Positions 55,339-64,000 of a stretch of 64,000 nucleotides of DNA are shown here, piece after piece. The first letter of the stretch is position 1. Each line of letters starts with the position of its first letter. The notes under the pieces were generated by a model. That model was given only the letters and a program-made list of their open reading frames with translations. It did not search any database and was not told the origin of the DNA. The translations under genes were made by a program, and so were the position numbers. Origin of the DNA: Oidiodendron maius Zn (lineage: Eukaryota > Ascomycota > Leotiomycetes > Myxotrichaceae); NCBI GenBank assembly GCA_000827325.1, contig KN832878.1, positions 1,488,001 through 1,552,000 of the forward strand. Reading direction: 5' to 3'.

Positions 55339-56079
55339 ATGATATCACAAACCAAACCGATCAGGATCTGGGGTCAAGTCGGTCCCAATCCTCTCAAAAT
55401 TGCTATCATCTTGAAAGAACTCGACCTTCTCTACGAGGTAGTCCCTGTTCCCCTCTCGGATATCAAACAGCCCGAGTACCTCGCCATTAACCCCAACGGT
55501 CGATTACCAGCCATCCACGACCTCAATACTGGCATCATTCTGTGGGAGACGGGTGCCATTATCGAGTATTTGATCGAGAACTACGACACGCATCATAGAT
55601 TGAGTTTTGCTGCAGGTACGCCCGAGTCGTATCATGCTAAGCAGTGGTTGTTCTTCCAGGCGACCGGACAAGGCCCATACTACGGACAGTTAGTCTGGTT
55701 CAAGAAATTTCACATTGAGCAGGTTCCAAGTGCCATTGAGCGCTATATCAATGAATTAAACCGGGTAACAGGCGTCTTGGATGGGTATTTGTCGCTGCAA
55801 AAACAGGAACATGGTGACAGAACAGATGGTGATGGGCCATGGCTCGTGGGCAACAAATTTTCCTATGCTGATATCGCATTCATCGCACACCAGAGAATGC
55901 CAAGTATGTACTTTGATAAGGATGAATTCGACGAGGACAAGTTCCCACATGTCAAAGAGTGGCTAGGCAAGATGACTTCGCGTGAGACGATTAAAGCTGT
56001 GGTCGAATCTTACGATCATGCAATGGGGCAGACTGATTTCAGTACGATCCAGGACAGAAAGATGTTTGAAGCTCGATAG
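55339..56079 (+). CDS. Glutathione S-transferase (Ure2/theta-like)
   Basis: Single exon, 246 aa from the ATG at 55339, chosen because the thioredoxin fold begins right after it (IRIWGQVGPNPLKIAIILKE). The N-terminal domain has the glutathione-site marks NPNGRLPAIHD (cis-Pro) and LWETGAIIEYL (Glu-Ser/Thr-like glutathione contact). The helical C-terminal domain has WLFFQATGQGPYYGQ and SYADIAFIAHQR with the N-capping Asp. The usual catalytic Ser/Tyr near the N-terminus is not obvious, as in Ure2-type proteins. Its likely job is conjugation or reduction of electrophilic intermediates (enones, epoxides) made by the cluster; that is inference. Confidence 0.9.
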   Translation: MISQTKPIRIWGQVGPNPLKIAIILKELDLLYEVVPVPLSDIKQPEYLAINPNGRLPAIHDLNTGIILWETGAIIEYLIENYDTHHRLSFAAGTPESYHAKQWLFFQATGQGPYYGQLVWFKKFHIEQVPSAIERYINELNRVTGVLDGYLSLQKQEHGDRTDGDGPWLVGNKFSYADIAFIAHQRMPSMYFDKDEFDEDKFPHVKEWLGKMTSRETIKAVVESYDHAMGQTDFSTIQDRKMFEAR

Positions 56080-56538
56080 TTATTATCACATGATTAACAA
56101 AAGGTTGAGAACCTACCCTGAGTCTGAGTGAGCATCTAATACAGTGACAATTTGCAGAAACCAGTAGCGATATCAAGGGAGATATATTCCGACCAAGTCC
56201 GGATCTGGCCCGTCCTCCAAGTAGAGTGTGACGTAATATATCTCCGAGCAGCATATCCAAACCTGGTACTTCTAAAGGTCCCATTCTCTCGACTGATAGT
56301 TCTGGAAGAGACTTATAAGGATTGATTCTGATAGTACCAGTTATCAGAATTGGCGATAGAGTAACAAAACAGCTTCTAGTTGTAAGGTACACGGGCATAT
56401 AGCATTACCAGGTATACGAATATAGAAATACATTCGTAGTTTTCGCCATTCCATTATCGGTGCTATTAGCCGCACCATTAGTAGTTGTAAATTCAATTTA
56501 AATCAGTTAGAGATAGTAAATAATTCTGCCTAGCAAAA
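56080..56538. other. Convergent intergenic region
   Basis: 460 bp between the GST stop and the BVMO stop; no gene seen. Confidence 0.4.
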
Positions 56539-58644
56539 TTACTTGTATACGTAAAACGCCAAATCTTCACCACGTTCTTCAAGACTCGTCATCCCATTAC
56601 CCATGAATCTAAAACTATTTTTTGAGCAATACTCGATGTCGAAGTCTTCTCCTCTGATTTGATCGAGAATTTCTATATATATTACATGAGATTCGAGGCT
56701 ACCAAGTGGGAGGGGAGTGAGGACTAACCTTTGTAGTGCAACATAGACCCGGCATACATGGCGGTGACCTTACCGTCAATCTTTCCATTTTTATACCAAC
56801 TGCGACAGCCACTAGTCCATACAGTACGCTTCAAGAATTCTTGACTGTAGACGTTGTAATCATTAACGGATTTTTGCTTGACAGCCACATGACTGAGAGA
56901 AAGAGGACACATGATCAGTTTTCTAAGTCAATGGAAGGATTTCTTAATGTTGAATACCTGATGTCCTCTGTCGCAATCTTTTTAACCCATTTCAGGATGT
57001 ATTGGGCTGTCCATTCCATGACGGAAAGCAAAGAACCGTGGCCCACAGGGCTGTTCGGCCCATTGAAGATAAAGTAATTAGGCACGTCTGGAGCGCAGAT
57101 GCCAAAGTACGCCTCCGGATCGTCTGCCCAGTCTTTTTCTAGGCACTTGCCGTTGGCACCAATCAACTTCCAATTAGGCTTGAAGGAAACGTCGAAGCCG
57201 GTCGCTGCAATGATAATATCAAACTCTTCCAGTCCATTCGAGGTCTCAATGCCGCTTTCAGTAATGCGGATGATGGGATCGAAATCGCATCTCGCATTAG
57301 GTTCTTGAATAGCCTCAAGGTAGCCATCACCTGGAGTTAGTCTTCGACATCCAACCTTCCAATGCGGAACCAGCTTATCAATGAGCTCCCTGTTGTTGTT
57401 GAGTCGCTCGGTCATCAATTTTAGGAGAACTTCGTGAACAGCTATTTGTTGAGGCGAATCTTTGAACATCGCATAGAAAAACTGATTAAAACTGTATTCT
57501 TGTCGTCAAAACCAGATATCTTTAATTATCTTTGAACTGAGAATCAATTGAGGTAGGTGTGTATCACTTACCTATTTTCAATTTCATGCCGTATCTTAAA
57601 TAGAACGTCCGGGTGGTCGCGAAACTCTTGCTTCTCTTTCTCGGTATAGTTAAAATTCTTCCCATTTTTGGCATATTGGCTTGCGATATTCGTACTGATC
57701 CAGGTTGCAGATCTCACGTAGTTAACGAGTTTCGCAGCGGCGGGTTGCATTTGTGGCACAATTTGAATAGCAGAGGAGCCATTACCGATGATTGCAACTC
57801 GTTTACCTGCCCACTGGCAACTCTCATCCCTTTGGAAGTTAGTTAGTAAATTGGTAATTGCGTAATGCCTAATGGTATCAATCACCATTTAGCGCTGTGG
57901 ACCAACTGTCCTTTAAAGCTGTTCAGTCCACTAATTTCCGGCCACACCCATTTGCTGATTGTTTGTATTAGACACTGTTACAAAGAATGGATCAGGGGTA
58001 CAGACTTGAGAAATCCAGATCCATTAACCAAGATGTCAGCTTCATCATTCGCGATAACACCCTTGTTATTCACTTTAATCTTCCACTTTCTAGTCGACTC
58101 ATCCCAGACTGATTCGGTGACCACCGTGTTGAATTGAACATCTCGGTCTAGATTATACTTGAGAGTAGTCCGCTTAATATACTCCCATATTTCAGGTCCT
58201 TTGGCATAGAAGCTAGTCCAATCCGGATTTGGTTCGAAAGAGAAGGTGTAGATATCTGTGAAGTCTCAGCTAGAAAGATTTCCGTAAGAGCCATATTAAA
58301 CCCACGTGCTGGAACATCACTTAGAAGGCATTAGCAAAAGAGGATTAGTTGAGTGGAAAGGTCCATGTTGCCTACCATGCCACTCCTGGGTAACGGTTCT
58401 CTAGCCAAGTTCCGCCAACATCATGATTCTTCTCATAGATACGCAAGCCCACATAGTCTTCCATCTTCATCTCTCGAAGATAATAGGCCAGCATAAGGCC
58501 GGAGTATCCCGCACCAATGCACACAACTCTCAACCTTTTGGGTGCATATACAGCACTTTCGAGTATGGGAGCCCAATTGGACGAATGGCCGTCACTGGCA
58601 CCATTGGTGTCGTTGGGTAGATGGATATCTGAAACTAAATGCAT
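56539..58644 (-). CDS. Type I Baeyer-Villiger flavin monooxygenase
   Basis: An FAD/NADPH enzyme that inserts oxygen next to a ketone, giving an ester or lactone. Exons on the complement: 58644-58376, 58319-58306 (14 nt), 58255-58006, 57954-57886, 57829-57572, 57491-56958, 56892-56729 and 56672-56539, total 563 aa. FAD Rossmann loop CIGAGYSGLMLAYYL, then GGTWLENRYPGVACDVPAH rebuilt over the 14-nt exon. The BVMO fingerprint FxGxxxHxxxW(P/D) reads FKGQLVHSAKWD across intron 4. The NADPH loop is IIGNGSSAIQIVP. ATGFDVSF and FIFNGPNSPVGHGS follow in the C-terminal half. All seven introns are GT-AG and the frame closes exactly. The substrate is unknown; it is the signature enzyme of the second cluster. 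Confidence 0.92.
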
Positions 58645-59206
58645 CTTGTTTGGGAAAGCTTCAAGTTGCCTATAACAAAAGATCTTCCTTAAGAAATCTT
58701 CGAGCTTAAAAAGCATAAATAAAATGAAACAAGCCTGGAGGCAAGGCAATATTTTTCTGAATGAAGCGAGATATGCTGTATCTCCAGTGCAGTGTACTGT
58801 CAATGGCTTACGAATGACACGGCAGAATTAATATATAATTTATTACCTGCTATACTCCACTCATGGCCCACAAATCAATCAAAAGCTGGGTTAGCAGCTG
58901 TAACGCCATAACTGGGTCTTGACTGATGGCCATAATGCGAGCAAGAAGTCGTCGGGATGAACCCAGCGGATGTACTGTACCCGCGATCTATACCTTAGCA
59001 GCTCATCTTCCGACATGGCGCTACGCTAAATCTGCGCACTGCAGTGGAAATCCTTCCAGCGTGTCATCTTTTAGATTTCTAGAGGTTCAAGTGACATGGA
59101 ACAGTTGTAGGGCTGAGAGGGGTAGTGTGGGAAAATATGCCAAGATTTAGACTAGTGCTTGTATGAACTACCTATACTTCCCAAGTGGTTCTTGGCTGTC
59201 CTTACG

Positions 59207-59265
59207 GCGGAGTGATCCGCCCACTGATCCGCTGGTTGAAGTGATCCGCTCGCTGATGAAATATG
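59207..59265 (+). repeat. GATCCGC-type short repeat array, copy 3
   Basis: Units AGTGATCCGCCCA, CTGATCCGCTGGTTGA and AGTGATCCGCTCGCTGATGA. It is about 560-620 bp upstream of the BVMO start and in the same orientation as copies 1 and 2. Confidence 0.75.
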
Positions 59266-59345
59266 TTAGTTACAGTAAGCTGACGAATTCCACCTCACCA
59301 ATCAATCAGAGTACGAATATACGGATCATTCGGATTCTTAATCGA

Positions 59346-59500
59346 TAACGGTTCTCAGACAAGTGACACCCCTTATTAGTGATATCCCTCATTCGTATTC
59401 AGTAGTTAATAAGCTATTGAATAAAAAATTATAGTATGATTATAGTATAATATCTTCCTACCTGAGCTTTATAGAGTCAATATAATATTACTAGAGTTAC
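59346..59500 (-). repeat. Inverted-repeat partner, right copy
   Basis: In reverse complement it reads TAATATTATATTGACTCTAT ... GTCTGAGAACCGTTAT, matching 50592-50775 with some gaps. Confidence 0.7.
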
Positions 59501-59526
59501 AATATGCTCTTTATAGGAGGTCATTC

Positions 59527-59770
59527 GCGGTCGCTATCAAGGTGAAACTCGGTTTTATTGACTATTGAGTGATGCAGAGACAGCAAAAGGGGCCTAGATT
59601 TCTGGGCATAATGCCGGTATATATAGACGCTCAGGCAGTAATATATGTTTACTCTTACTTATGGGTTTACGTAGACCCGTAGTACGATATTGCCAGAGAC
59701 GCTGAAACATCATGATATATACCTGAGACACAATGCCCAAGTACCCCTCGTGCCGGCCAAAAAGTAAAAC
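59527..59770 (+). repeat. Solo-LTR-like repeat, copy F (partial)
   Basis: It contains ATCAAGGTGAAACTCGGTTT, GACTATTGAGTGATGCAGAG and a downstream region like that of copy B. The first ~30 bp of the family are missing. Confidence 0.55.
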
Positions 59771-60106
59771 CCCTTGTCAAGCAACACGCTGAGCCTCTTC
59801 AGATCTTTTCATAATAATACGGAGTTCAACGAGAATTTCGGTTGGCTCATAAATTGCTGCATTGGCGTGTATATTTTATGTTGGATTTTACTTGGGCATT
59901 ATAAGTATACCTACTATGCTTAAACTAATAATATCATTTCATGGTTCTATAGTATATTTATCTAGTAGGGCTTTTATAAACCTAGAACTCTAATATTTTA
60001 GTAAGCAGTTGTTAAACCTTAAACTAACAGTATAGTTCCGACCTAGTCTCTTTTCTATTAAGTTGTATTAACAGTTACTAAGCTATCCTCAATACTTCTT
60101 AATGTA

Positions 60107-60172
60107 CCCGACCCGATACAAGGGTCTACATCCGACCCGATATGAGGGGTACTCTAGCTACCTTTCGGCCGT
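60107..60172 (+). repeat. ~60 bp GACCCGAT element, copy 2
   Basis: CCCGACCCGATACAAGGGTC, then ATCCGACCCGATATGAGGGG and TACTCTAGCTACCTTTC. It ends about 130 bp before the hydrolase ATG, the same arrangement as copy 1 before the GST. Confidence 0.8.
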
Positions 60173-60299
60173 GGTCTCTGTTATGTACTGCTTTACCTCC
60201 AATTTCCGGTCTCGAGTTGCTATATTTACCCCTAGAAGTCCTACCTGCAGATTCCTACCAATTTCTTATTACATGTTGAGTTTAATTTTATTCAGCAGA

Positions 60300-61245
60300 A
60301 TGGCTGTAACTCGTCGCAACATTTCATTTTCCACTGTCGATGGAATCACGCTCAGAGGTTGGTTCTACAGCGCTGGTGGCAGTGCCAAGCGTCCGTGCAT
60401 TATTATGGCTCATGGAGTTTGGTTTCCCTTCAATTTTTGGGGGGCATACGCTAATTTCAACAAAGCTAGCTGGTCTGAAGGAGCAATTCCTTCCAAGTTT
60501 TGCTGAGAGATTCCAAGCCGCCGGTTACGCAGTCCTTGTGTACGATCACCGCAATTGGGGCTCAAGTGACGGTCTTCCGCGAAGCGAGACAGATCCTATC
60601 CAACAAGCGCGCGACTTTTCGGATGCTTTCGATTTTGTCGCCTCTTTAGAAGAGGTCGACAATGCCAAGATTGTCTACTGGGGTAGTAGCATGAGTGGAG
60701 GGGCCGTACTTTACGCAGCGGCTCTTGACAAACGAATTCGAGCTGTGATATCCCAAGTCCCTTTTGTGTCTGGCGAATCGATCAGTCCGCTCTTTGCTAA
60801 GATGGGCCCTTCTATCTACGCTAGCCGACAACATGTCAAAGCTGGTAGTGCTCCGGCATTGATGAAAATGTTCCCAGAGACCTCCGAGGACACGGACCCA
60901 AGCACAATTATGCATGATCCCAATCTTATACCAAGTTTGAAAGCCCTGGAAGCACAGAATCTATCGTTCTCCTCAAGCGTTACACCGCAGACGCTTCTCC
61001 ACCTCTTCGGATTTGAACCTCTGGCATTTGTCCATCGTATTGCCCCAACAGCACTCTTTATCGTTGTCGCAGACACCGATAACACGGCAGGGACCTCAGG
61101 ACAGCTCAAGGCGTACGCGTCTGCATATGAACCAAAAAGGATGGTTCTCTTGGAGGAGAGCGGCCACTTTGATGTTTATTACGGTGAAGGGTTTGAAAAG
61201 AACATCAAAGCGCAGCTGAACTTTCTCAAAGAGTTCTGTATCTAG
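60300..61245 (+). CDS. Alpha/beta hydrolase (S15/DltD-like branch)
   Basis: A serine hydrolase, 298 aa. Exons 60300-60416 and 60466-61245, with a 49-bp intron with donor GTTTGG, branch GCTAAT and acceptor AAAG. The splice restores IIMAHGLAGLKEQFLPSFAE. The core has LVYDHRNWGSSDG, the nucleophile elbow YWGSSMSGG (GxSxG as GSSMSG), PTALFIVVADTD with the Asp and EESGHFDVYYGE with the His. The N-terminal RNISFSTVDGITLRGWFY strand pair is typical of the branch. It could open the lactone formed by the BVMO; the family also includes other esterases. It is preceded by the GACCCGAT element. Confidence 0.86.
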
Positions 61246-62750
61246 ATACTCTCTGCCAGACAGTTTGATACTTATGGACTGGTTTGCCAACTGGGTGCAA
61301 TAATGTGATGTCATGAAGAGCCGATAGTTGACCGAACTATTAAATCCTTGTATAATTGTTGGGGAATAGTACGTGCATCCCCTTCCTGCAACATCTATCT
61401 AGTTATGCCTCTTTATATAGCTGTTTGGGTGTGTTTTATGTGCACGTTACGGTTGCTGCTCACCAGCATGTGCTTGTGTGCAGCTGTCGGAGTTGATGGA
61501 TAGACTGTACCGTGCCAGTTGACCTCCGCGTGCCTCTATATATTACAGCACCAATTTCTCTCGGCACTTCTGTCCCAGAAATTGAAGGCAAGTTAAGTTC
61601 AAATTGCAAATTTGTAAGTTCTGCGTTCAGTCCTGATATTTACCAGGGTTTCCTGTAGTGCACAATGGAGTGTGAAATAAACCTGCAGAACTTTATGCAG
61701 TGTGGAATTGGACTTCTCTCCCATACAAATTTGTAATGTTGCCAATATAGTGTGGCATAATATCGTGGTTGGCAAATCTTAGCAGTACAAACTAGAATCT
61801 AGCATACTACTGAAGACACTCGTCCTGATCATCATCTGCCAGAAGCTATCGCCACTTAGGTTTTGTGATAGGTCGTATCCATATCCCGATTGCCGCATGC
61901 CTAATCCAGCGCTCCTGTATTGTTGGTTCTGCTCTGTCAAGCGGCGTGCTTGAACAGTCCAATCACATATATGCCATACACGAAGATATATCTTCCTAGC
62001 CCATGGGACGGGAATGGAAGTTTGCCTAAGGGTTCCCCTTTTTCATTGGATATGCGATAGAAAGCTTCTTTTTACCTTAACTAGGCTGTTATATACTGCC
62101 GCCTGCAACAGTTAAAAGCGCCTCTAGGACCAGTCACAGTTCTTAGAAAGGCCAGATTCTGGGTAATGCATTATATATGCATCATACTTGGCATAGTTAC
62201 CTGGGTGGCTGTAGCTAACAATCAAGTGCTGTCTAATATCTAGAGATGTAGATACACTGACTCTCAAATCACCAGTATAAGCATTTACTATGAGCTATCT
62301 GGCTAAGTACCTTGATAGTCCTGATGTGTGATATGTAGAGGCAATTTTGAGCCGGTATTAGATGAATAAAATAGAGTTATCATGAGATTGGCGTTGTGGC
62401 TTTAAATCTTCGAAATTTCCTTGCGATGTAAATACCGATTGCGTCCGAGCTTAATCAAGCAAATTATCCGGTACTTGAATACAGTCTTTTATAGCTAAAC
62501 CTATAATGTAACGGATGACTCTGTTGTAATGCGATTCGTGGTTGAATCAGCTTTATTGGATGCATATCCATCCAAATATACCCCATGCGGTGAAACACAT
62601 GAGCTTTAAACTATCAGCCTGAGGAAGTCGTCCCAAATAACAAGTCTATGAAAAGAGAAATGTCGAACAAATATTAATAAAAATCAGACACTACTCTTCA
62701 ACATCATTTCACCTGTCACTGCGCGTGACTCTAAAGACGAACAGTGTTCA
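61246..62750. other. Intergenic, no gene seen
   Basis: 1.5 kb between converging genes. A short word pair (CAAATTTGTAA) recurs near 61607 and 61726. No ORF with a recognisable domain. Confidence 0.4.
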
Positions 62751-64000
62751 TCAACGTTTTGGAAGAAAGTTCAGCTCTTGCGCCGTCTTCATGACTTCCA
62801 AAAAGTCTGCTACTGAGTTGACAGTGGCGTGGAATCCGAACCGTCGTGCCTTACTCATGTCTAAGACGATCTCATGCTGGATGCTCACCATCCCGTCAGC
62901 GAACCCCCAGCTGGCCTCGTAGAACACCGCTCGATCTAGATCTTCGCGCGCTACGAGTCTGTCCCACGCGGCCCGGACATGCTCCTGTTTGGCCCATTGT
63001 TCCAGGCTGAGCCGCAGCTCGAACACCCCGTGTTCGAGTGGATCCCGGGGTGACGGGAGGTCGCTGATGGACCGGACGGGAAATTCCCCTGGCCGGCTGA
63101 GTACCGCGTTGCTCGCTACCGGCGTCGAGAAGTACGCGGCCACGGCTGGCAGGATGCGCGACCAGCTTGTCAGATCGCCGTTGGCTGCGTTGAATGCTTC
63201 ATTGGCACAGGCGGGTGTGAGCGCACAGTATTCTGCGAGCGCAGCATTGAGCGTCGCCGACGATAAGGTGTCAATCCCAAAGTACTTCGAGCGGGTGCCA
63301 TGAAACACCACCGACTCTCCCAGCTCGCGGCAGATGACGGTGTACAGGCCGATGGCAATTCTTTCATACCATGGGAATTAGAATTGATTCAGTTTTATGC
63401 TTTACGGGGATATTTATATTTTCTTACGCGATATTCATGAAATTTCCCTTAACAGCTCCGACGACAGACGAGGGTCGTATCACTGACCAGTCGAAATGCT
63501 GTTGTGGTCCCAGCTCTTTCAAGATATCTTCCTGGCTAAGCAAAAATGGTCAATATTATGACGCATCAATGGAACGGAATGAGTAGGTCTTACTTGTAGT
63601 AAAAGTTGGGTAGAGTGAGGACGCGCGGATCGTCCTCTTGACACGGGGACACCGCTGGACCTATATGGAGCCCATAGTGCTATTGGCCTCAAGCTGTCAG
63701 CATCGGCTTCTCTCCTCTGATCTCATTAAGAGAGGTAGGGCGAGGGAAGGCAGGAGGGAAGTCAGGAAGGAAGAAAATGAAAAGAAGGAGGTCCTATATC
63801 GGCTTACCTTGCCTCCTGTCTGCAGGACCAGTCGTTTGAACGGTCGGCCTTTCAGAGCTAGAATGAAATCGCGGAGCATTTGACCTGCAGGAAACCCATC
63901 AGGGCTGCTACAAGGGGTGGAGATGGAGAGACAGACTATTTTCGACTACCATCTGGTCCTGTCCTCCCCACAGCTTCCCGTCGTCGCCGGAGGACTCCTT
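62751..64000 (-). CDS. PRISE-like NAD(P)-dependent reductase (progesterone 5-beta-reductase/iridoid synthase-like), partial
   Basis: Extended-SDR fold. Readable exons on the complement: 63884-63808, 63679-63594, 63535-63428 and 63360-62751; at least one more upstream exon crosses the right edge. The joins give LRDFILALKGRPFKRLVLQTGGK | HYGLHIGPAVSPCQEDDP, then NFYYNQEDIL, DWSVIRPSSVVGAVKGNFMNIA and the C-terminal NEAFNAANGDLTSWSRILP. These are the marks of the fungal SirQ/PRISE-type family: QTGGKHYG..GP, FYY.QED, and the active-site Tyr within FYY. Family members reduce enone C=C bonds in steroids or iridoids. Here it could act on an unsaturated ketone in the same pathway as the BVMO. The start lies outside the window. 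Confidence 0.82.

Larger units (their letters stand above)
58645..60299. promoter_or_regulatory. Divergent region between BVMO and hydrolase genes
   Basis: 1.65 kb holding a GATCCGC array, the right inverted-repeat copy, an LTR-like fragment, AT-rich DNA and the second GACCCGAT element. No gene seen. Confidence 0.55.

Noticed and set aside
57572-58376. Frameshifts in the BVMO gene
   Set aside because: Apparent breaks all resolve as short GT-AG introns plus a 14-nt exon, and the total frame closes.
60102-60299. N-terminal extension of the hydrolase ORF
   Set aside because: It overlaps the GACCCGAT repeat element and does not resemble the hydrolase family; the ATG at 60300 fits the conserved start.
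60417-60465. Frameshift in the alpha/beta hydrolase
   Set aside because: At first the two overlapping frames looked like a frameshift, but a 49-bp intron with branch GCTAAT and acceptor AAAG restores the conserved AHGLAGLKEQF segment.
1-64000. tRNA, rRNA, CRISPR or bacterial-type operon features
   Set aside because: None could be seen; the sequence is a eukaryotic (fungal) nuclear region, where CRISPR arrays and ribosome binding sites are not expected.

Overview
The window is genomic DNA of a filamentous ascomycete (Pezizomycotina). Almost every gene is split by short introns (about 46-107 bp) with GT/GC...AG ends and CTAAC/CTGAC-like branch points. Regulators are Zn2Cys6 proteins, there is a fungal quinate (QUT/qa) gene cluster, and the repeats show the TpG->TpA transition pattern of repeat-induced point mutation (RIP). 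An Aspergillus/Penicillium-like Eurotiomycete is my guess; the sequence does not prove it.

Layout. (1) 0-1.8 kb: left edge, a solo-LTR-like repeat and AT-rich DNA. (2) 1.85-16 kb: carbohydrate-active genes: a GH78 alpha-L-rhamnosidase without a signal peptide, divergent from an 11-exon MFS sugar transporter; a secreted GH79 beta-glucuronidase-like enzyme; an intronless group II PLP decarboxylase; a secreted GH55 beta-1,3-glucanase. (3) 17.8-36.9 kb: a quinate-utilisation cluster: type II dehydroquinase (qutE-like), 3-dehydroshikimate dehydratase (qutC-like), quinate/sugar permease (qutD-like), three different shikimate/quinate dehydrogenase paralogues, a SnoaL-like protein, a Zn2Cys6 activator (qutA-like) and a divergent AROM-derived repressor (qutR-like). 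Together they would import quinate and convert it through dehydroquinate and dehydroshikimate to protocatechuate. No qutG-like gene is visible. (4) 36.9-39.6 kb: an AT-rich repeat island with three LTR-like copies and a broken copy of the 3' end of a regulator that lies intact 11 kb further on. (5) 40-64 kb: a second co-located set: SDR, cytochrome b5-acyl-CoA dehydrogenase fusion, Zn2Cys6 regulator, zinc-less MDR reductase, second SDR, GST, type I Baeyer-Villiger monooxygenase (BVMO), alpha/beta hydrolase, and a PRISE-like reductase running off the right edge. No PKS, NRPS or terpene cyclase is present, so I infer a ring-ketone (terpenoid/steroid/alicyclic) oxidation and cleavage module rather than a scaffold-building cluster.

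The most interesting unexplained signals are in region 5: GATCCGC-type short repeat arrays at three intergenic places, a ~60 bp element placed upstream of both the GST and the hydrolase, an inverted repeat pair bracketing the MDR-SDR-GST-BVMO block, and three GC-AG introns in three neighbouring genes (a fourth is in the qutR-like gene). Gene models were built by hand from splice signals and reading-frame continuity; every multi-exon model given as complete closes to an integral number of codons.
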